This document shows positions 1 through 7,060 of a stretch of DNA of 37,670 bases, one piece after another; position 1 is the first letter of the stretch, and each line of letters begins with the position of its first letter. The notes under the pieces are model-generated. The model did no database searches and was not told where the DNA came from. It saw only the letters and a program-made list of their open reading frames with translations. A program made the position numbers and the translations under genes. The DNA comes from Alphaproteobacteria bacterium (GTDB lineage Bacteria; Pseudomonadota; Alphaproteobacteria; SHVW01), in contig SHVW01000016.1 of NCBI GenBank assembly GCA_009694085.1, positions 1 to 37,670 on the forward strand, read 5' to 3'.

Positions 1-66
1 GCGGCCGGGCAACACGTCTTTGATCCGCTCCCATTGGTCGTCGCGCAAGCCATAGCGTCGCGTCAT
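1..66 (-). CDS. Transposase N-terminus (partial)
   Basis: Only the first 22 codons are in the window, starting at ATG 66-64 and running off the left edge. The peptide begins MTRRYGLRDDQWERI and continues KDVLPGR. This is the usual opening of IS5-family transposases (the 'M-RRY-L-D-QW-RI--LLPG' pattern), the DUF4096-type DNA-binding N-terminus. A GGAGG-like site lies about 30 bases upstream with a weaker one nearer, so initiation is not certain. The catalytic DDE domain is not visible, so it is unknown whether the element is intact. Confidence 0.6.
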   Translation of the reverse strand, partial: MTRRYGLRDDQWERIKDVLPGR

Positions 67-145
67 TGGTCAGCCCCCTCAACAAGCCGACCTCCTATGA
101 ATCACGCAAATCGAATCTTGGGAATCCCCCAATTGAGGACACGCC
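1..145 (-). mobile_element. Partial insertion sequence, IS5-like, cut by window edge
   Basis: The window opens inside an IS read on the minus strand. Positions 66 to 1 encode a transposase N-terminus. Upstream of it, on the same strand, is a noncoding lead with a GGAGG-type ribosome site, ending in a GGGCGTGTCC-type terminus near 145. A CTAG at 146-149 would suit the target duplication of several IS5-family groups, but the other end lies outside the window, so the duplication and the exact end cannot be verified. This IS lies just beyond the 3' end of the RTX gene. Confidence 0.6.
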
Positions 146-151
146 CTAGTA

Positions 152-1384
152 TTAGGCTAGGATAAACCAGTCGGCACCGATTGCGGCGGGAACGATGCCC
201 ACGAGCGTGACGGTCGCGCCGCCGCCAAGATCGACCACAGCCTCACCGGCTGCATTGGCGCCAATAGCGTAAGTGGCCCCCGCCGCCAGGGCGATGCGGT
301 CTCCCTGCCCATAATTGAAATCACCGATCCGATCGGCGCCAGCGCCGGCAATAAAGGTGTCGGCACCGACGCCACCGTAGAGCAGATCATCGCCGCCGCC
401 ACCGAACAGCGCGTCGTTGCCCGCACCTCCGGTAATGGTATCGTTGCCTTGGCCGCCATAGAGGCGATCGGAACCGTCATCGCCAAGAACCGCGTCGTTA
501 CCGCGATTGCCATAGATAACGTCATCGCCGCTGCCGCCGGCAACAATGTCGGCATCCTGACCGCCGAACATGGTGTCGTTGCCCGCCTCGCCGCGCAGCC
601 AATCGACGCCCTGGTTGCCGAACATCATATCGTTGCCGCTGCCGCCTTGCAGTTCGTCCTCGCCGGTCAGACCGGTCACGGCATCGTTGCCGGCGCCGGC
701 GGAGATGAAATCCTTGCCGCCGCTGCCTTGGAACACATCATTGCCGCTGGTGCCGGTGCGCAGCAGGGGATTGTCGCGCAGCGCCAACTCTGCCGCGCCT
801 TTCGCGCCGACATCGAACCAGGCGGACTCATCATAGATCGATCGATTGCCCTTGTAGGCTTCCCAATCGGTCAACAAGTCCCGCAGTCCGCTGCGCGATG
901 CCTCGACCGTCGTCGGATTGAAATAGGTCCAAGGCGTCACCGCGACATTCGAGGATTGCAAGGCGACCACCACTTCCGGCGCCCATGTCGCATTGTTGAC
1001 CACGCCATTGGCATGGCCGATGACCTGACCGCTCTGGATCAGATCACCCGGCTTGAGGGTGGCACCGCCGACATAGTCATAAGTGATGTAGTAGTCGGAA
1101 TTCTCGGTCGGCATCACCTGTATTTCATAGGCATCGGCCTGCGCCTTGTATTCCACGCGCTGAACGATTGCGGTGTTGACCGCGCGAAGCTCAGCCTGCG
1201 GCGCCAGGTAGAACTGAAACTGCGCGCTGTAGGGGAGCGCCTTGTCGCTTGGTTGGGAGTCGCCGAATTCAAGGAATATCTTATCGAAGCGGAAATTGAA
1301 TGCGAAATCTCCGGCCCGACCGGTCGCCGAATTGTAGGCGCCGAAAGTCATGCCAAGGCTGTTGATGTAATACCCGTCGCCCAT
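152..1384 (-). CDS. RTX calcium-binding repeat protein with degenerate M23-like N-terminal region
   Basis: About 410 residues. Residues roughly 211-350 carry consecutive GGxGxDxLx nonapeptides (for example GGSGNDMMFG, GEAGNDTMFGG, GGQGNDTITGG), the calcium-binding beta-roll of type I-secreted proteins. A hydrophobic C-terminus (ending ADWFILA) fits a type I secretion signal. Residues about 70-157 resemble the beta-fold of M23/LytM peptidases: a LKPGDLIQSGQVIGHANG segment matches the usual 'VKVGDxVKKGQVIGxxGxTG'. The zinc ligands (HxxxD, HxH) are absent, so I infer a non-catalytic binding or structural domain. I chose ATG 1384 because AAGGGAG lies 8 bases upstream; an in-frame GTG at 1393 falls inside that site. 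No T1SS genes are nearby. ISs flank the gene on both sides. Confidence 0.75.
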   Translation of the reverse strand: MGDGYYINSLGMTFGAYNSATGRAGDFAFNFRFDKIFLEFGDSQPSDKALPYSAQFQFYLAPQAELRAVNTAIVQRVEYKAQADAYEIQVMPTENSDYYITYDYVGGATLKPGDLIQSGQVIGHANGVVNNATWAPEVVVALQSSNVAVTPWTYFNPTTVEASRSGLRDLLTDWEAYKGNRSIYDESAWFDVGAKGAAELALRDNPLLRTGTSGNDVFQGSGGKDFISAGAGNDAVTGLTGEDELQGGSGNDMMFGNQGVDWLRGEAGNDTMFGGQDADIVAGGSGDDVIYGNRGNDAVLGDDGSDRLYGGQGNDTITGGAGNDALFGGGGDDLLYGGVGADTFIAGAGADRIGDFNYGQGDRIALAAGATYAIGANAAGEAVVDLGGGATVTLVGIVPAAIGADWFILA

Positions 1385-1400
1385 AGTCAACACTCCCTTA

Positions 1401-1417
1401 GTATCTGTCCAAAAACA
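1401..1417 (+). repeat. IS left terminal inverted repeat
   Basis: GTATCTGTCCAAAAACA. It pairs with the complement of 2320-2336 at 13 of 17 positions, the core TCTGTCC being exact. TA precedes it. Confidence 0.75.
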
Positions 1418-1480
1418 AGTTGAATCTGTTGAATCGTTTATGATTCAAGAGAGGTGATCTGACTTGAGGAGGGTCACCGA

Positions 1481-1933
1481 ATGTGGACGAAGGAGAACCG
1501 TCGGCGTTACGACCGCAGCCAATTGCGATACCCGAGCGACCTGACCGACGAGGAATGGGCGCATGTCGAACCCTTGATCCCACCGGCCAAGCGTGGCGGC
1601 AACAGGCGCCGCGTCGACGTTCGCGAAGTGGTGAACGGAATCATGTACGTTTTGAGCACGGGATGCCAGTGGCGAGCGGTGCCGAAGGACCTTCCGCCGC
1701 GCAGCACGCTGTTCAGCTATCTCGACCTGTGGAGTTGGGACGGCACGCTCGATCGCATCCATCACGCGCTCTATGTGGCGTGCCGGGAGCAGGATGAACG
1801 GGAAGCCAGCCCAACCGCCGCCATCATCGACAGCCAGAGCGTGAAGAGCGCCGAAAAAGGGGGGCCTGGATCGACCCGCATGGCTACGATGCGGGCAAAA
1901 AGATCAAGGGCAAGAAGCGCCACATTCTCGTAG
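1481..1933 (+). CDS. IS5-family transposase, first frame (OrfA)
   Basis: This is the N-terminal half of a DDE transposase. It opens MWTKENRRRYDRSQLRYPSD and contains LTDEEWAHVEPLIPPAK, the DUF4096 DNA-binding region of IS5 transposases. It also includes the first catalytic aspartate in IIDSQSVKSAEKGG. The ribosome site GAGGAGGG at 1466-1473 sits 7 bases before ATG 1481. After the glycines at 1859-1864 this frame loses similarity to the family and runs on as a basic tail to 1933. Family-like sequence (WIDPHGYDAGKKIKGKKRH) continues in the -1 frame from 1864. The full enzyme therefore needs a -1 shift at the A5G6 run (1854-1864). Confidence 0.8.
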   Translation: MWTKENRRRYDRSQLRYPSDLTDEEWAHVEPLIPPAKRGGNRRRVDVREVVNGIMYVLSTGCQWRAVPKDLPPRSTLFSYLDLWSWDGTLDRIHHALYVACREQDEREASPTAAIIDSQSVKSAEKGGPGSTRMATMRAKRSRARSATFS

Positions 1934-2319
1934 ATACGCTGGGTTTGCTGCTTCACGCCATCGTTCATCCCGCCGATATCCAGGATCGCGATGGCGGCAT
2001 CCGGCTGCTTGCGACCCTGTTCGGGATGTATCCGTTCTTGAAGAAGCTCTTTGCCGACGCTGCCTATCAGGGGCCGGAATTCCACAAGGCCTTGGCGAAA
2101 GTCCTGCCGCGCCTCGAAACTGAAATCGTCAAGCGCTCCGACCGCGCCAAAGGATTTGTGGTGTTGCCCAAGCGTTGGATCGTCGAGCGCACTATCGCCT
2201 GGCTCAATCGCTGCCGCAGGCTTGCCAAGGATTGGGAAAACCTCAATCGCAAGGCGCTCGCATTCTTGCGCCTCGCTTCAATCCGCCTCATGCTGCGAAA
2301 GCTTTGTAATCCCGCTTGA
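1864..2319 (+). CDS. IS5-family transposase, second frame (OrfB, catalytic part)
   Basis: This is the C-terminal half, in the frame one base back from OrfA. It begins AWIDPHGYDAGKK and carries the second aspartate (LFADAAYQG) and the glutamate region (VERTIAWLNRCRR), completing the DDE triad with the aspartate in OrfA. It ends LRKLCNPA at TGA 2317-2319, 17 bases before the IS end. It has no plausible start codon or ribosome site at its 5' edge, so I read it as expressed only by frameshifting from OrfA. Some IS5 subgroups (IS427-like) are known to use two overlapping frames, but a simple inactivating indel gives the same picture. Confidence 0.75.
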   Translation, partial: AWIDPHGYDAGKKIKGKKRHILVDTLGLLLHAIVHPADIQDRDGGIRLLATLFGMYPFLKKLFADAAYQGPEFHKALAKVLPRLETEIVKRSDRAKGFVVLPKRWIVERTIAWLNRCRRLAKDWENLNRKALAFLRLASIRLMLRKLCNPA

Positions 2320-2336
2320 TGTTTGCGGACAGACTC
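2320..2336 (-). repeat. IS right terminal inverted repeat
   Basis: Read on the minus strand this is GAGTCTGTCCGCAAACA, matching the left terminus. TA follows at 2337-2338, the other copy of the inferred target duplication. Confidence 0.75.
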
Positions 2337-2338
2337 TA

Positions 2339-2367
2339 AGCAATTTCAATTAATTAAAAGACGTCAA
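2339..2367 (-). promoter_or_regulatory. Possible stranded promoter of the RTX gene
   Basis: Read on the minus strand, TTGACG (2367-2362) is followed 17 bases later by ATTGCT (2344-2339), in an AT-rich stretch unlike the surrounding GC-rich DNA. Removing the IS and one TA would put this about 25 bases upstream of the RTX start codon. The -10 match is poor, so this is only a candidate. Confidence 0.3.
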
Positions 2368-2466
2368 GTTAGTTTGGGCGACCGTGGCCGAAATCCGATT
2401 CCATTTATCGGCAACAGCCGGGCGAGCAGATTTTGCACAGCCCGCCCGGCTGAACGTGCAACGTCG

Positions 2467-3714
2467 CTATCCGCCCAGTCGTTCTTCGAACGGGAAAACG
2501 GTCATGACCTCGCAGCCGGTTTCAGTCACCAGCACCTGCTGCTCCAGCTTAACCCCCTCGGCGCCGCCCTCCGCACCCATATAGCTTTCGATGCAGATGG
2601 TCATGCCTGGCTTCAACTCGCCATCATAGCCGGAGCGCGCATGGTCGGGCGCGTGGGTCACCTTGGGCCATTCGTCGCACATGCCGACGCCGTGGGCGAC
2701 GCAGGAATAGCGGTTGGCGTGGTACTCGTTGGGAATGCGCCAGGCCTTCTCGGAGAATTCCTTGAAGCTTAAACCCGGCTTGACCAAATCGATGTTGTAG
2801 TGGATCTGCTCCATCGCTAGGCCATAGAGCCGGCGTTGCTCTTCCGTCGCCTTACTCGGCCCGCACAGGAAGGTGCGGGACAAATCGGCGCAGTAGCCGA
2901 ACGGGCCGATCAGATCGGTGTCGAAACTGACGAGATCGCCGGGGCGAATGATCTTCTCGCTGCATTCCTTGAACCACGGATTGGTGCGCCCGCCCGAGCT
3001 GAGCAGGCGGCACTCGATCCACTCGCCGCCCATGCGGTTATTGGTGTCGTTGAGAACCGACCAGACCTCTTGTTCGGTGACGCCGGGTTCGATGTATTCG
3101 CGCATGCGCGCCATGCCGACCTCGCAGACCGCGATGGCGTGCAGCATGCACGCGATTTCGTCGGGCGATTTGATCACGCGCGCGAGTTCGCACGGCTCCT
3201 GAGCGTCCTTGATCTCATAGCCTAGCTTTTCCAACGCCCGGCAGCCGGGCGGGTCGATATGGTCGAAGGCGATGCGTTTGTTGGCGCCGCAATGCTGGCG
3301 GAACAGTTCGGCCATCTCCTTGGCCCAGGCTTCGGCCTTTTCTTGAAGGCGATTGCCGGCGGAGAAGAAGAACCAGCCGCGCGCCGGACGGACCTCGGCG
3401 ATCGTCTCCAACCCGTCCGACAGATGCTCGCAATTATGAAAATCGAACAAGATGCATTTGCCCTGGGTGGGTACGAACATGTAGCGCGCCGCGTTGTGCA
3501 GCGTCCATACAGTCATATTGCGGCTGCCCGAGGCGTAGCGGATGTTGATCGGGTCGTAGAGCACCGCGCCGCCGTAGTCGAGCCGATGCAATTGAGCTTG
3601 GAGCTGGGCCAGGCGGTGCTGGCGCATACGCGGCATATCGATCTGCTGTTCGAAATCCTTGAGGCCGACGCCGACGGACTTCTTGGCAAAATGCAGGGAC
3701 TTGGGACTGGGCAT
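2467..3714 (-). CDS. dddP: DddP-like M24-family enzyme (candidate DMSP lyase)
   Basis: 415 residues with the pita-bread fold of M24 metallopeptidases, matching the DddP branch rather than aminopeptidase P or creatinase. Visible ligands are D265 and D267 (FDTDLIG), D277 (CADLSR), H341 (AHGVGMCDEWP), E376 (CIESYMG) and E391 (KLEQQ). As I recall, Ruegeria DddP uses D295, D297, D307, H371, E406 and E421, exactly 30 higher in each case. Y336 and D347 correspond to its catalytic Y366 and D377. The segment RLLSSGGRTNPWF is also DddP-like. DddP cleaves dimethylsulfoniopropionate to DMS and acrylate. The ATG at 3714 has AAGGAG 6 bases upstream. It lies 37 bases after a MttB homologue on the same strand, so the two are probably cotranscribed. 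The true substrate could be another onium compound, since DddP paralogues of unknown activity exist. Confidence 0.72.
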   Translation of the reverse strand: MPSPKSLHFAKKSVGVGLKDFEQQIDMPRMRQHRLAQLQAQLHRLDYGGAVLYDPINIRYASGSRNMTVWTLHNAARYMFVPTQGKCILFDFHNCEHLSDGLETIAEVRPARGWFFFSAGNRLQEKAEAWAKEMAELFRQHCGANKRIAFDHIDPPGCRALEKLGYEIKDAQEPCELARVIKSPDEIACMLHAIAVCEVGMARMREYIEPGVTEQEVWSVLNDTNNRMGGEWIECRLLSSGGRTNPWFKECSEKIIRPGDLVSFDTDLIGPFGYCADLSRTFLCGPSKATEEQRRLYGLAMEQIHYNIDLVKPGLSFKEFSEKAWRIPNEYHANRYSCVAHGVGMCDEWPKVTHAPDHARSGYDGELKPGMTICIESYMGAEGGAEGVKLEQQVLVTETGCEVMTVFPFEERLGG

Positions 3715-3751
3715 GAAGGGCTCCTTGATGCAACAATGTTGTATCCGGCGG

Positions 3752-5278
3752 TCAGGCGGGGGCGGCCTCCAGCTCGAGCTTGCGCCGAACGACGAAATCC
3801 TTGAGCGCTTCGTCGATGGCGGGATCGATTGGTGGGGGTTGATAATTGGCGAGCAAATCCTTGCAGATTGCGCTGGCGCGTTGCAGCGCGTCCGGCGCGC
3901 CCGCAGCCTTCCAGGACTCGAAATTGCGCCAATCCGACAGGATCGGCGCGTAGAAAGCGGTTTCGTAGTGCTCTATCGTGTGCTTGGCGCCGAAGAAATG
4001 GCCGCCGGGACCCACTTCGGCCATGGCGTCGATCGCCACCGTGTCCTTGTTGATCGTCATCGGCTTCAGGAACTCGGCCATCATCTGCAACATCTCGGCA
4101 TCCAGGATCATTTTCTCGAAGGATGCGACCAGCCCGCCCTCCAGCCATCCCGTGGCGTGATAGACGACGTTGCAATGGGCCATGGCGCAGGCCCAGATCG
4201 ACATTTCCGACTCGTAGGCCGCCTGGGCATCGACCGCGTTCGACGCGTTCACATTGCTCGACCGGTAGGGCAGTTTGTAGCGCCGGGCGAGCTGGCCGCC
4301 GGCGATTACAGCCTGGGTATATTCCGGCGTGCCGAAGGCGGGCGCGCCCGACTTCATGTCGACGTTGGAGGTGAAGCCGCCATAGACGACGGGGCAACCC
4401 GGCCGGATCAACTGGACCAGCGCGATCGTGCCGAGGGCTTCGGCATTCTGCTGCACCAACGCGCCAGCGATCGTGACCGGCGCCATGGCGCCGGCGAGCG
4501 TGAACGGCGTTACGATCACACCCTGGCCGTGCTCGGCCATGGCGGTCAGCCCCTCGGCCATGGGACCGTCCACACGCAAGGGCGAGTTGGTGTTGATCAC
4601 GGTCATCAAGCTTGGCGACCGAGCGAGATCGTCGCGCGACATACCGCGCGCGATGCACATCATGTCGATGGCATCGATCGGCCGGACCGCACCCAGGCCA
4701 GAGGCCTGCCAGGCCTTGTCGGATAGCGTCAGCAGGGCGTAATAGGCGTCGAGATGGCGGGTTTCCGCCGGGTTATCCTGCTGGGCAACGGGTTGCCCAC
4801 CGATCATGTGCAGGATGTTGAGCGATTGCTCGACTCTGAGCAGATTGCAGAAATCTTTATAGTTCCCCGGCCGCCGCCCACCCTCCAGATCGGAGCAATT
4901 GGGCGGGCCGCCAACGCCGCCGAAATTGATGTGGTTGCCGCCGATGATAACGGTACGTTCGGGATTGCGCGGCGTGAGCGTGAATTCCGCCGGTGCCTTG
5001 GCAACCAGCTCCATCACCATGGCGCGATCGAACCGCACGCGTCGGGTCGCGCGGTCGACCCGGGCGCCCGCGCGCGCCAGACGATCGAGTGTGGCGTCGT
5101 GCAGAAACTCCAGGCCGAGCCGCTCCAAAACTTCCAACGAAGATTCGTGTATGAACTCGATCTGATCGGCGCTGAGAATCTCGAGCGGCCGGTACGGATT
5201 GCGCAGCCGCCGCCAGGGCAGTTGGGGCGGGCCGGTCGGCGCGCGCCGGGCCGCACGGCGCTGGGTGAGGCGGGTCAT
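3752..5278 (-). CDS. mttB: Non-pyrrolysine MttB-family methyltransferase (copy 2)
   Basis: About 508 residues covering the whole trimethylamine methyltransferase (MttB) family TIM barrel, including TPFTLAGAMAPVTIAGAL, YGGFTSNVDMKSGAPAFGTP and EVGPGGHFFGAKHT. There is no in-frame stop. By eye, the pyrrolysine position of archaeal MttB (just before the DAQA motif) falls in RSSNVNASNAVDAQA and is occupied by a small residue, probably valine. Non-Pyl members characterised elsewhere (MtgB, MtpB, MtcB) demethylate glycine betaine, proline betaine or carnitine onto a corrinoid protein. I chose ATG 5278, with GAAAGG 5 bases upstream and an N-terminus parallel to copy 1. An upstream GTG/ATG at 5392/5389 overlaps the previous stop but would add about 38 unrelated residues. 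No corrinoid protein or reactivase gene is present. It is clearly a paralogue of the upstream gene. Confidence 0.85.
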   Translation of the reverse strand: MTRLTQRRAARRAPTGPPQLPWRRLRNPYRPLEILSADQIEFIHESSLEVLERLGLEFLHDATLDRLARAGARVDRATRRVRFDRAMVMELVAKAPAEFTLTPRNPERTVIIGGNHINFGGVGGPPNCSDLEGGRRPGNYKDFCNLLRVEQSLNILHMIGGQPVAQQDNPAETRHLDAYYALLTLSDKAWQASGLGAVRPIDAIDMMCIARGMSRDDLARSPSLMTVINTNSPLRVDGPMAEGLTAMAEHGQGVIVTPFTLAGAMAPVTIAGALVQQNAEALGTIALVQLIRPGCPVVYGGFTSNVDMKSGAPAFGTPEYTQAVIAGGQLARRYKLPYRSSNVNASNAVDAQAAYESEMSIWACAMAHCNVVYHATGWLEGGLVASFEKMILDAEMLQMMAEFLKPMTINKDTVAIDAMAEVGPGGHFFGAKHTIEHYETAFYAPILSDWRNFESWKAAGAPDALQRASAICKDLLANYQPPPIDPAIDEALKDFVVRRKLELEAAPA

Positions 5279-5388
5279 GGCGACCTTTCGTTCGGGCGAT
5301 CGGGCGGGCCGACCGCAGTTCATCGAGTCTAGCCCCAAACCGAGCCGACAGTATAGGCCGAGCGACGCAATGTGCGAGGGGAGCGACA

Positions 5389-6930
5389 TCACAGGGTCCG
5401 GCCGATCGCCTCCTTCCGCCTGGCCACATAGGCTTGCAAAGCTTCCTCGATGGCGGGATCGATCGGCGGCGGTTGGTAGTCGGCCAGCAGCTGCTTCCAG
5501 ATGCCGTTGGCGCGTTCATAGGCCGACTTGCCTCCGGCCTCGCGCCAGGATTCGAAATTGCGCCAATCTGCCAGCATGGGGGCATAGAAGGCCGTCTCGT
5601 AGCGCGCCAGCGTGTGGGCCGCGCCGAAGAAATGCCCGCCCGGCCCCACCTCGCGGATCGCATCGAGACCCAGGGTCTCGCGGGTAACCTCGATAGGCTC
5701 CAGGAACACGGCCATGGTCTGGAGCAACTCGGCGTCGATGATCATCTTCTCGAAGGACGCGACTAGGCCGCCCTCCAGCCAACCCGCGCCGTGCATGATC
5801 AACGTCGCATGGCCCATCACGGCCGACCATAGCGACATCATCGATTCCCACGCTGCTTGGGCATCGGGCACATTGGCCGCGTTGGCATTGCTCGACCGGT
5901 AGGGCAGGTTGTAGCGCCGGGCAAGTTGGCCGCCGGCCAGCGCGGCGCGCGCATTCTCGGGCGTGCCGAAGGCGGGTGCACCCGACTTCATATCGACATT
6001 CGAGGTGAAGCCGCCATAGATCACCGGCGTGCCCGGCCGCACGAGCTGGGCATAGGCGATTACGGCGAGCGCCTCGGCATTCTGCTGCGCCAGCGATCCC
6101 GCCAGCGTAATCGGGCTCATGGCACCGGCGAGCGTGAACGGCGTCACCGATACGGCTTGTCCCGCACGCGCCAACTCGGCCAGACCGTCCAGCATGGGGC
6201 CATCGACGCGCAAGGGAGAATTGGTGTTGACGTTGGTGATCACGCTTGGGCTCAGTGCCAGCCCGTCGCGATCGAGGCCGCGGGCGATCGCCGCCATCTC
6301 GATGGCATCGTCGATCCGCCCGCCGCCAAGCGCATAGGGCCGCCACAGCTTGTCGGTCAGTCCGATCATGGACAAATAACAATCGAGATGGCGGGCGGAC
6401 GCCGGCAAATCCGTCGGCTCGACCGGATAGCCGCCGATCATGTGCACGATGTTGAGCGCCTGGCCGAGCCGGACCAGATTCTGAAAGTCGACGAAGTTGC
6501 CGGGCCGGCGCCCGCCATCGAGATCGCTGGCATTGGGCGCGCTGGCCACGGTTGCGAAATTGATTCGGCCGGCGCCGAAAGTCAGGTCATGGGCCGGGTT
6601 GCGCGCGTGCAATGTGAAAGAGGCAGGTGCCCGGGCCACAGCCTCCAGTACCATAGCGCGATCGAGTCGAAGGCGTATCCCGTCGTCGCCAAGACTGCCG
6701 CCCGCGCGCACCATCGCGGCGGCGGCGGCCGGCGACAGGAATTCGATGCCAATCTCCTCCAGAATGTCGAGCGAGGCGTCGTGAATCGCCTCGACCTGCT
6801 CGGGGTCGAGCACGAGGGTGGGTTGGTAGCGATTGGTGACGTGGCGCCAGGGCAGTTGGGCAATCCCGGTGGTGCGCTCGCTCGGAGACCGGCCGCTGCG
6901 GCGACGTTTGGAGGTGTTGATATCGCTCAT
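5389..6930 (-). CDS. mttB: Non-pyrrolysine MttB-family methyltransferase (copy 1)
   Basis: 513 residues, first gene of the mttB-mttB-dddP run. It is closely similar throughout to copy 2: QLPWRHVTNRYQP against QLPWRRLRNPYRP, TPFTLAGAMSPITLAGSL, YGGFTSNVDMKSGAPAFGTP, GPGGHFFGAAHT, DYQPPPIDPAIEEAL. The pyrrolysine-equivalent site lies in RSSNANAANVPDAQA and appears to be alanine. By family knowledge it should transfer a methyl group from a quaternary amine, or possibly another onium compound, to a corrinoid protein. No such partner is encoded here, so it must act with a distant gene or by another chemistry. ATG 6930 has no convincing ribosome site. The gene is divergent from the oxygenase at 7061, with 130 bases shared between them. 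Confidence 0.85.
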   Translation of the reverse strand: MSDINTSKRRRSGRSPSERTTGIAQLPWRHVTNRYQPTLVLDPEQVEAIHDASLDILEEIGIEFLSPAAAAAMVRAGGSLGDDGIRLRLDRAMVLEAVARAPASFTLHARNPAHDLTFGAGRINFATVASAPNASDLDGGRRPGNFVDFQNLVRLGQALNIVHMIGGYPVEPTDLPASARHLDCYLSMIGLTDKLWRPYALGGGRIDDAIEMAAIARGLDRDGLALSPSVITNVNTNSPLRVDGPMLDGLAELARAGQAVSVTPFTLAGAMSPITLAGSLAQQNAEALAVIAYAQLVRPGTPVIYGGFTSNVDMKSGAPAFGTPENARAALAGGQLARRYNLPYRSSNANAANVPDAQAAWESMMSLWSAVMGHATLIMHGAGWLEGGLVASFEKMIIDAELLQTMAVFLEPIEVTRETLGLDAIREVGPGGHFFGAAHTLARYETAFYAPMLADWRNFESWREAGGKSAYERANGIWKQLLADYQPPPIDPAIEEALQAYVARRKEAIGRTL

Positions 6931-7060
6931 GGCGCGTATGCTTTATAGGTTGCGGGGCGGCGTTGCTCAGCTTCGCACGTTCCGGTCCGATAGGGCCAGC
7001 GGGCTGCGTGCTTGCGCCGATCCGGTCGGGGCGCTACATCGGGTCTCGGAAGGAACCCCC
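6931..7060. promoter_or_regulatory. Divergent intergenic region, mttB operon / plus-strand operon
   Basis: These 130 bases separate the divergent starts at 6930 and 7061 and must hold at least the promoter of the mttB operon. I see the ribosome site GGAAGGAA (7048-7054) for the plus-strand gene, but no convincing sigma-70 boxes and no clear operator palindrome. Confidence 0.35.

Larger units (their letters stand above)
1401..2336 (+). mobile_element. Complete IS5-family insertion sequence (936 bp)
   Basis: The ends are imperfect inverted repeats. The left end starts GTATCTGTCC at 1401; the complement of the right end starts GAGTCTGTCC at 2336. Thirteen of the first 17 bases match. A TA dinucleotide flanks both ends (1399-1400 and 2337-2338), as expected for a 2-bp target duplication in IS5-group elements. 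Inside is a transposase split over two frames. The left end also holds a 6-bp stem hairpin (1430-1435 with 1442-1447) and a tandem GTTGAATC repeat. The element lies between the RTX gene's ribosome site and the AT-rich DNA that was probably its promoter. Confidence 0.85.

Noticed and set aside
144-160. CCTAG...CTAGG inverted repeat at the end of the RTX gene as terminator
   Set aside because: Only a 5-bp stem, no T-run, and it overlaps the likely IS target site and the stop codon.
449-1423. Plus-strand frame of 324 codons across the RTX gene
   Set aside because: Its I/A/G/V-rich repetitive translation mirrors the RTX repeats on the other strand; it has no ribosome site and no family.
2467-3714. 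Ectoine hydrolase (DoeA) or ordinary aminopeptidase P as the identity of the M24 gene
   Set aside because: The catalytic tyrosine and the Asp six residues after the zinc histidine, and the RLLSSGGRTNPWF and CDEWP segments, fit DddP. The nearby deacylases made DoeA tempting, but no other ectoine gene is present.
3726-3745. CAACA-A-TGTTG palindrome between mttB copy 2 and the DddP-like gene as an operator
   Set aside because: Too short, inside an operon gap of 37 bases, and not repeated at other promoters in the window.
5279-5392. Upstream start for mttB copy 2 overlapping the previous stop (GTGATG at 5392)
   Set aside because: It would add a 38-residue extension with no counterpart in copy 1, and the internal ATG at 5278 has a proper ribosome site.
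5857-6948. Plus-strand frame of 363 codons opposite mttB copy 1
   Set aside because: Antisense shadow of a well-supported MttB gene; similar frames occur opposite copy 2 and many other genes here.
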